NCBI GenBank assembly: GCA_949752735.1
Contig: OX457053.1
Location: forward strand, 28,433,497 to 28,497,496
Length of the DNA stretch: 64,000 nucleotides
Origin: Lumbricus terrestris
Lineage: Eukaryota > Annelida > Clitellata > Crassiclitellata > Lumbricidae
Direction of reading: 5' to 3'
The notes beneath the pieces are model-generated. The model was given only the letters and a program-made list of their open reading frames with translations. It was not told the DNA's origin and ran no database searches. Numbering within the stretch: position 1 is the first letter of the stretch; each line of letters opens with the position of its first letter. Shown piece by piece: positions 30,016-64,000 of this stretch. The position numbers were made by a program, and so were the translations under genes.

Positions 30016-31070
30016 TGAAATATTGCTGGGGAGGTATTATTGTTTTCTGGTTGCAATTTATTGTTCCATGATGACAATGAGTTTTGATTGTCGCCTTCGA
30101 CGCATGGAAAGACGGTAATGCCCTGTTAACCCTTGTACCAAGTTTTTATCGAGTGGCAAAAACTCGAACTACTATTCTTATTACAGGAAGGAATTCCTAT
30201 TATTAGGCTATATTCGTTTAATGATAACAAAAACTGATAGACACACCGCTATCAGGTAGGCTACAACAACCAGTTTATCAAATACAATATAATGCCTATA
30301 ATGTCTTTAGCCTTGACTGTTGGATTTGTATTAGGACGAGAGCACAAAATGACAGAAATTTCAAAAAATGACTCTATGTTTATATAGGCTAATGAGAATA
30401 GACTTTTTTCATCATTAATGAGCGTGCCTTTCTATACAAAACCCGAGAGTCTGTCATCTTTGGTTGGCAATACAAAGTTGTGAGGGCGTGGCCTCAATTG
30501 GTAGGGACGATCATAACCAGTGGTGTGGCGATGCTTCACAAGAATTTGTCTTGCGGTTCGTTTGTGCGTGCATGACTGAGACTGCTTCGAAAGTCACAGA
30601 CATAATTCATTGAAAGAGATAGGCGTATTGTACATGTGTTTTCTTTATGAAATACGTACAGATATATCACGAACTGTTCTACGATGCTTGAATTACATTT
30701 ATCTTAAAGGCATGTCAATGCATGCATTATTATGATGGTTTTTATATAACGTACATGCCAAAAATTACGTGAGAAGTTTCGGTACCTTCTCTCAGATTGT
30801 TGGCGGCTAAATTTATTTCATTAATTTATTTTTCGCATTTACTTTAGCGCCCCTTCAAGCGTCACTTATTGAAGCCTGATGGTTCTAAGCTTCACGTGGA
30901 AACAAATTTGTATATCCAAAAAACAGCACACGTATAATTTGAGAAGTATAGGCCTACACATAAGAGCTCCCTCACACTTGTAGAGCCTTATCTGTTGTCA
31001 ATTCTCGATTATTTACTTTTCTGCCCAAAGATGACTATTATATTGTTCAGTTTCTAATTCCTATTGTTGA
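30016..31070. other. Intergenic, no gene recognised
   Basis: Low open-frame content. A short piece at 30452-30490 (ctttggttggcaatacaaag) matches the 3' coding end of the 3050-3691 LINE. The 30-mer around ctccctcacacttgtagagc at 30968 recurs at 31492. Confidence 0.5.
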
Positions 31071-31071
31071 T

Positions 31072-31160
31072 GCAGCGCTCATGAATAAGCCGGTGCCCCG
31101 CGCTTGGCTTTCCAGTGGAGCTTTAGAAATTAGGAGATTACTATTACGAATACGATGAAA
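31072..31160 (+). mobile_element. GATTACG-tailed retroposon, 3' fragment
   Basis: cagcgctcatgaataagccgg, then ttggctttccagtgg and ggagattactattacgaat. Confidence 0.68.
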
Positions 31161-31940
31161 TAGGCGCCCCACAGCTGCATTGTAAAAATATTGAAACTTA
31201 CATGCAAGCCCATAAGTTAAATTCTTTAGTTAATGTAAATAAGACTCGTCGTCGTCGTCGTGACCACCCTCATTGCTGCGGATCGGGGATCAGAGTCGAC
31301 GACGCCATCTTCCTCCATTGCTCTCTGTTCCTCGCGGTCCTCAGACAGTCGGCCATCACCATCCCATAAGACTAGGCCTATGTAAATCTATGCTCTGCCA
31401 ATACTCGTCAAGTGTCAAGATAAAAATAAAATTCGATAGCCAGAAAACAGTAGGCCTATTCGGATAAATAGAGAAGAGTCCACAGAAGAACTCCCTCACA
31501 CTTGTAGAGCCTTACCCATTAACAATTTTTGATGATTCAATTAGTGTCAGAAAAGAGATAACAACAACACTGATATGTAGAAAACAACAGTACTGGGAAT
31601 ATTAAATTTACGTATAAATATGCAGTCTTCGTAAAGTTTCAAGATAACAATTGGTCTGATGAACATACTAGAAGAAGGGACTGAATGTCATCTTTCTCCG
31701 GTTGCCCAGCAGCCGGACCTCTAGAAAACCTTTCGGTCTGTACAATGACCTCACGTGTCTCGAGAGGCCTGTTTAGTGGACATCTCTTACCTACATCATT
31801 CTTCAGGCCTCCACTTACAATTACATTATTACATCACCAAGGTTCGCCTGTTCTTTTTCCTACAGCTCTCCAGTTCTGTCTGTATAATTTCATAGTCCCA
31901 TGTAGGCTATCCTCTCTCAAATTCTGAAATCGCTCCTTAA
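31161..31940. other. Intergenic, no gene recognised
   Basis: Short open frames only; contains a second copy of the ctccctcacacttgtagagc motif. No splice-supported exon seen. Confidence 0.45.
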
Positions 31941-31944
31941 ACTA

Positions 31945-32075
31945 TACGTATGCTACCGTTGCTACGCCAGCTGTTTGGAACGACCTGCTGAAGACCATCG
32001 TCTGTGTCGTCATCCTGTAATATTATCCCATCAAAAACTAACGTGTTCAAGTTTCGTTTGCTTTTCCCCATTTAG
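31945..32075 (+). mobile_element. LINE ORF2 C-terminal remnant
   Basis: TPAVWNDLLKTIV, then after a frame shift VFKFRLLFPI and a stop: the usual non-LTR C-terminal pattern. Confidence 0.6.
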
Positions 32076-32539
32076 AAGCCGCAGCCAAACACGTCCACCG
32101 TGTTCTTGATCAAGCGATTTTGAAAAGAAATGTTTTATCGACTTTTTCTATCATCTGCAAGCAAGCGACTTGAGTTTGTATCCAGCTATTTTTTTTATCA
32201 CGTTGCGGATCATCGATTTCAGCCTGACCTACATGTATAATAGGAGCAGCTACTCAGACATCTGCTGTACGCTAAAGTTGAGCAAGCTTATAGAACGTTG
32301 CCATCTTGCTAGGTTAGTCATGTTTGTGTTTACTACAATCATGTAAATTCAATTCACCGTCTAGAGACATAATATTCTTGACCTACCTACATTCAGATAT
32401 AAATACGTTAATTTTTTTCAATAATCTACAACTTCGAAATTTGTGTTTTTTCATGAACGGATATTGTAATGAGTGTTGCTGTTGATTGTTGTTCACATGC
32501 TATCCGTTGGAGATAGCCTATATACACCTGCTACTTATC

Positions 32540-32805
32540 CATAGGGCACCCACCTTAGTAGGTGTTCCACCCATCTGATCCTACTGTACCTCGACCCGGA
32601 CCACCATGGACTGCTCTTACGGACAACCCTTTTGACTCAACGCATTTGATCCTGATCCTATGGTAACTCGACCTGGACCACCACGGACTACCTCACGGAC
32701 AACCCTTCTAACTCAACGCAGCACTCGTGAATAAGCTGGTGCCCCGCGCTTGGCTTTCGAGTGGCGCTTTAGAAATTAGGAGATTACGATTATGATTAGG
32801 ACTGA
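32540..32805 (+). mobile_element. GATTACG-tailed retroposon with internal duplication
   Basis: The segment gatcctaytgtacctcgacc through acggacaaccctt occurs twice in a row, then cgtgaataagctggtgcccc and gattacgattatgatta. Confidence 0.72.
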
Positions 32806-33580
32806 CTCGTCAGTGCTTTACATGCTCATTAAAACCCATTTGTGTCATCGTGAGTGGACTGGGTGCGCGTGTTAGAGGTCTCCTTGAAGAGGCGCTATTT
32901 AAATTCTTGAAATGAATGAATGAATAAAGTTCATGGATTCAATTGAGTTTAGGTTAGAATTTAATAAACAGCTTTTGTCCGTTCTACCGGTAAACTGATC
33001 GCTCAGGTCCGAATACAAGACTTCATAATCTCCTCTCTCTTGCTCATCTGATACAGTCTGGATTCTTACCTCTCTGAACCCTGGTGTCATGATCGCAATT
33101 ATAGCGATCTAACTGATTTTTGCCAATGACAAGCTGCGTGTCACCCATTGGTTATAGACCAATAGGCCTATAGGCCTAGTTTATGACGATCATGACGCTG
33201 CATGTAACATTGACTGCTCGCAATAGTTTCTATCCCCCCCCACAGACAACCGGGCTCAATCCCTATCATTCCCCATCTCGGGCAGACCTTCTTCCATCGG
33301 AGCTGACCTTCCACCACCCGACGTGAGTTTAGTTCATATCGTATTTCCCTCTGTATTTCAAGTTGCGCCCCATAGCTGCTTCTGCAATGTAATGCAATGT
33401 AATGCAATTCAGACAATTTATATAGCATCGTCAGTAGCAAGCCACTTCTAGGATGCTTTACACGCATAACTCTTGCTGCTGCAATAAGACATTGATCATT
33501 CTGATAAGATCTTAAGAATTTCATTTAACTTTCAAAAGCGGCATCGGGCAATCCTTAAAATTTATAAGCTCGTCGATGCC
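32806..33580. other. Intergenic, no gene recognised
   Basis: Ends of diverged retroposons (gaatgaatgaatgaataaag at 32912; atgtaatgcaatgtaatgca at 33390) and otherwise unique sequence. Confidence 0.45.
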
Positions 33581-33582
33581 TA

Positions 33583-34076
33583 TACTGCCCTGCTTTGGCA
33601 AAAGGAAGCAAGTCCCATATTTCAGTTTCTGAGAAAAATGCGAAAAATAACTCAGGCATCATCCCTCTGCCGGCTTTAAAGCTATGTGCGCAATTATAAT
33701 AAGTATTGTCTTGATATAGCCTTAGTATTATCAGGTAGGCAAAGAAATTTTGAGCACCCATTTTGTCCATGTTTAGAATTATCAAAATGTAAATAAAACG
33801 ATAACGTAGTGGAAATTTGCGATCACGTGACCCGAATTTACGAGTACAATTGTCAATTGGTTGATGGACAATTGGACATGCTTCTTTTTGCCTTGGAATT
33901 TTCCAGAACTACGTGGACATGCTTCTTTCCGTCTCTGCTTTTCCGCCACAACTACGTGAGATAAAAACTATTTATATAGATGATTGTGCTGGAATTGCTT
34001 CATGAACCAAAATTATGCCAAAATGTCATTTTAACCCAAAATTGGACTTACTTCCTTTTGCCAAAGCTGGGCAGTA
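33583..34076. mobile_element. TA-flanked MITE, TACTGCCC family
   Basis: About 494 bp; inverted ends TACTGCCCTGCTTTGGCAAA and TTTGCCAAAGCTGGGCAGTA, continuing to about 34 bp, with TA on both sides. Tc1/mariner or pogo type by its TA duplication. No transposase. Confidence 0.82.
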
Positions 34077-34264
34077 TAGGATAACTTACCGACTTGATTC
34101 AAGACAGATTTTGAATGCCACCAAGCTGTTTTTATGTCGTTATTTCGCTAAATATTCACAATTAAAATTTGGAAGCGTTGTGTAATTTTTAGACAGAATT
34201 TGTCGCGCATCCGATTAGAAGAAAATTAATCGTCCCGGACAGTCCTTGATAATTGGCAAAATAG

Positions 34265-34575
34265 CTCACAATGATAAAGACCGTCACGTTGTCTTGCAAT
34301 TTAGACAGTCACATAAATTATTGTCTTACTATTTAGACTCTAAATAGTAGGCCTACTTCTTAGGCCTTCGCATTGTCTTGCAATATAGACCGTCACGTTG
34401 TCTTGCAATTTAGACCGTCGCATTGTTTGCAATTTTGACCGTCACATTGTCTTGTAATTTAGACCGTCACATTGTCTTGCAATTTAGACCGTCGCATTGT
34501 TTGCAGTTTTGACCGTCACATTGTCTTGCAATTAAGACCACCGCATTGTCTTGCAAATAAGACCTTCGCATTGTC
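34265..34575. repeat. Minisatellite, about 25-bp unit
   Basis: Ten or more units of gaccgtcrcrttgtcttgcaa plus ttta, partly in 42-bp higher-order steps. Confidence 0.9.
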
Positions 34576-34799
34576 AATCTTGCCTTTGTCTCGTTCAAGG
34601 CTAAAGCCCTAGGCACGAACCACTTTAAGCTAATAATAACAAAGACGCAATACAATGAAGATCAGCGGCCTGCTTTTGTTCCTTGACCCATCTCATCTTA
34701 CGTTACCTCAGTGCATAACTTGCCTCAAGGTGCTGTTAAGACTACCAAACCATAATCAGACCTATACCTTAACTTACTTGAAGTAACTGTTAATTTTTA

Positions 34800-34985
34800 A
34801 GCTTGAAGGGTTGCGGGTTCGAATCCACCTCAAGCCGCCGCGTCGGGGACTCTGAGTGAGTCCTTCACTCGCAATTGCTCATGCGCTTCGGCGTGAAACT
34901 CCAATCAGTGTCCGCGCTATAGTCGGGAGCGCCTATGAGTAGCAATCTTGATTGAAGAGGCACTATTGCAAGTACTCATATATAC
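34800..34985 (+). mobile_element. SINE family 1, running into (CATA)n
   Basis: gggttcgaatccacctcaag, ggagcgcctatgagtag, gaagaggcactattgcaag, then the CATA tract begins where the SINE tail should be. Confidence 0.85.
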
Positions 34986-35363
34986 GTACATACATACATA
35001 CGCACTTACATACATACATGCATATGTATGTAAGTACGTATGTATGTATGTATGTATGTATGTATGTATGTATGTATGTATGTATGTATGTGTGTATGTA
35101 TGGCATGCATACGTGCATAATTGCATACATATATACATGCATGCATGCATACATAAATACATACATACATACGTACATACATACATACACACATGCATAC
35201 ATACATACATACATACATACATACATACATACATACATACATACATACATACACACATACACACATACATACATACATACATACATACATACATACATAC
35301 ATACATAAATGCATACATACATACATACATACATGTACATACATACATACATACATACATACA

Positions 35364-35397
<34 letters not shown>

Positions 35398-35425
35398 CAT
35401 ACATACATATATACATTCATGCATA
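34986..35425. repeat. (CATA)n/(TATG)n/(CATA)n microsatellite
   Basis: About 440 bp. Sense switches from CATA to TATG (35023-35105) and back, giving an inverted repeat. Tyr/Ile/His- and Met/Tyr/Val/Cys-rich open frames are spurious. Confidence 0.97.
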
Positions 35426-35880
35426 AATGCATACATAATTGTCTTATCAGACCTTATTTTACCTCGCCCCAGGCCTACTTATTTTACCTGATCTTGCATG
35501 CACATCGGCCAACCTTAAATTAGCCAGTCTCCAGTTTGAATTGGTCTTTGCTTTTTCGACTTAGGTTAATAGTATGCGACTGTTCAGATCAAGCTACAAG
35601 TTCAAGAGATGGTTAGACCTGTTCTGTATTTCTATGTATTTTACAGAATCATCTCAGAACTTTGGAACTAAATCGAAATGAATTCGATTCTCGAGGAGAA
35701 TGTTTTGTGGATACACTTCCTGGTTAGCCGTGAAACTTGTCTCGCTTTACCTGTATTAGGTAAGTGAGGTAAACACGTGATGAGGACTTCACAAGGGCGT
35801 GATATGTCCGGTGCATGATTACAGAGGACTTGGTAATGTGTGTCTAGTTTACAGCATACTTCACATAAAGTGTGGCTTAT
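35426..35880. other. Intergenic, no gene recognised
   Basis: Unique sequence; a weak LINE-like stretch (LFRSSYKFKRWLDLF-type frame near 35580). Ends at the block conserved upstream of Gene 3. Confidence 0.45.
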
Positions 35881-35884
35881 ATAC

Positions 35885-36181
35885 AAGTCGTTGGAATGAC
35901 TCTTGAAATTGCCTCTTTAACTCGATCGGGCCTCGCCTCAGCCTGATCAACACTTTGCCTAGTAGTCCGTATCGATTGAACAGAGTGGGTACAAAGTCTC
36001 CGTTTTGGAGGCGGATTAACATGCATTTTATAGCCAGTCAACAGGCAAACTGGTTTTCGTCTTGCAAGAGAATCGGCCAAAGAGGAAGAACAGAATGAAT
36101 TGATTCTGAACATGGATAGACGTGGATTTTGAGTTGCGAACACCTTTCAAATTGTTCGTTTACTTCACAATTCCTGCGAAA
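35885..36181 (+). promoter_or_regulatory. Gene 3 conserved 5' flank
   Basis: Aligns with Gene 2 6945-7083, 7430-7535 and 8376-8451 (shared ccgtatcgatt, acatgcat, ttttgagttgcga). Because the Gene 2 counterpart is broken by a SINE and a MITE, Gene 3 probably shows the older layout. A cttatatac at 35876 could be a TATA element. Confidence 0.45.
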
Positions 36182-63828
<27,647 letters not shown>

Positions 63829-63954
63829 GTGTGTGGCTCAGTTTCGTCAGCCAAGTGATTACTATTATAGGATAATAGCTATTTCATATCTACTCAAAGG
63901 TGAATTCAGAGTCAATGAACCGTCATGGTCTCAAGCTTAGAAACAAATCCTTGA

Positions 63955-64000
63955 TCCATCTATCCATCCATCCATCCATCCAGACGGACGCATGGACGGA
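63955..64000. repeat. (ATCC)n then (GGAC)n at window edge
   Basis: atccatctatccatccatcc, followed by gacggacgcatggacgga. Confidence 0.9.

Noticed and set aside
34265..34575. Possible CRISPR array
   Set aside because: Units are contiguous or irregular with no unique spacers, and the genome is eukaryotic; it is a minisatellite.
34917..35523. Several overlapping 120-190-residue open frames of Tyr/Ile/His/Thr or Met/Tyr/Val/Cys
   Set aside because: Produced by the CATA/TATG array, which lacks stops in several frames.

Overview
This is animal genomic DNA from a repeat-rich, intron-rich, AT-leaning genome. There is no bacterial operon structure. Coding information lies in short exons of about 33-300 nt, bounded by AG acceptors and GT donors and separated by introns full of microsatellites, SINEs, LINE tails and MITEs. 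I would place it in a marine invertebrate, but the sequence alone does not let me name the phylum.

The only host genes I recognise are three tandem paralogues on the + strand, called Gene 1, 2 and 3 here. They encode type I membrane proteins with fibronectin type III (FN3) ectodomains like those of receptor-type protein tyrosine phosphatases (RPTPs). Gene 1 (508-5859, 5' end outside the window) has two late FN3 domains and then a transmembrane exon. Gene 2 (8452-27913) is nearly complete: signal peptide, a candidate Thr-rich linker, four FN3 domains, an RPTP-like membrane-proximal region and a transmembrane exon. Gene 3 (36182-63828, 3' end outside the window) has a signal peptide and about twelve FN3 domains, three of them from a recently multiplied exon. 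Splice phase is mostly 1-1, which allows domains to be gained and lost. I find no phosphatase catalytic exon after either transmembrane exon, so these may be phosphatase-less receptor paralogues.

FN3 domain order in Gene 3 is: 39.3 kb; 48.5; 49.9; 50.8; 52.2; 53.5; 55.05+55.8; 57.0; 58.15+59.4; 60.3; 61.1+61.9; 62.8+63.7. Gene 2 keeps the equivalents of the first two and the last two and lacks the middle. Gene 1 keeps the 57.0 and 58.15+59.4 equivalents and then joins directly, in phase, to a transmembrane exon.

Mobile DNA dominates the rest. A Ty3/gypsy-type LTR retrotransposon (41926-47931, minus strand) sits in a Gene 3 intron. Its LTRs look identical apart from one 154-bp block, and it has an uninterrupted 894-codon gag-protease-integrase-tail ORF from which reverse transcriptase, RNase H and the integrase core are missing. 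At least thirteen hAT-like MITEs are present; ten have perfect 8-bp target duplications and several have empty sites in paralogous DNA. There are two TA-flanked mariner-like MITEs, one MITE of unknown type, several tRNA-derived SINE families, and many 5'-truncated LINE tails. The commonest SINE shares its 3' end with one of the LINE families.

Intergenic space (5.9-8.4 kb and 27.9-36.2 kb) holds repeats and microsatellites, with no other gene that I can recognise.
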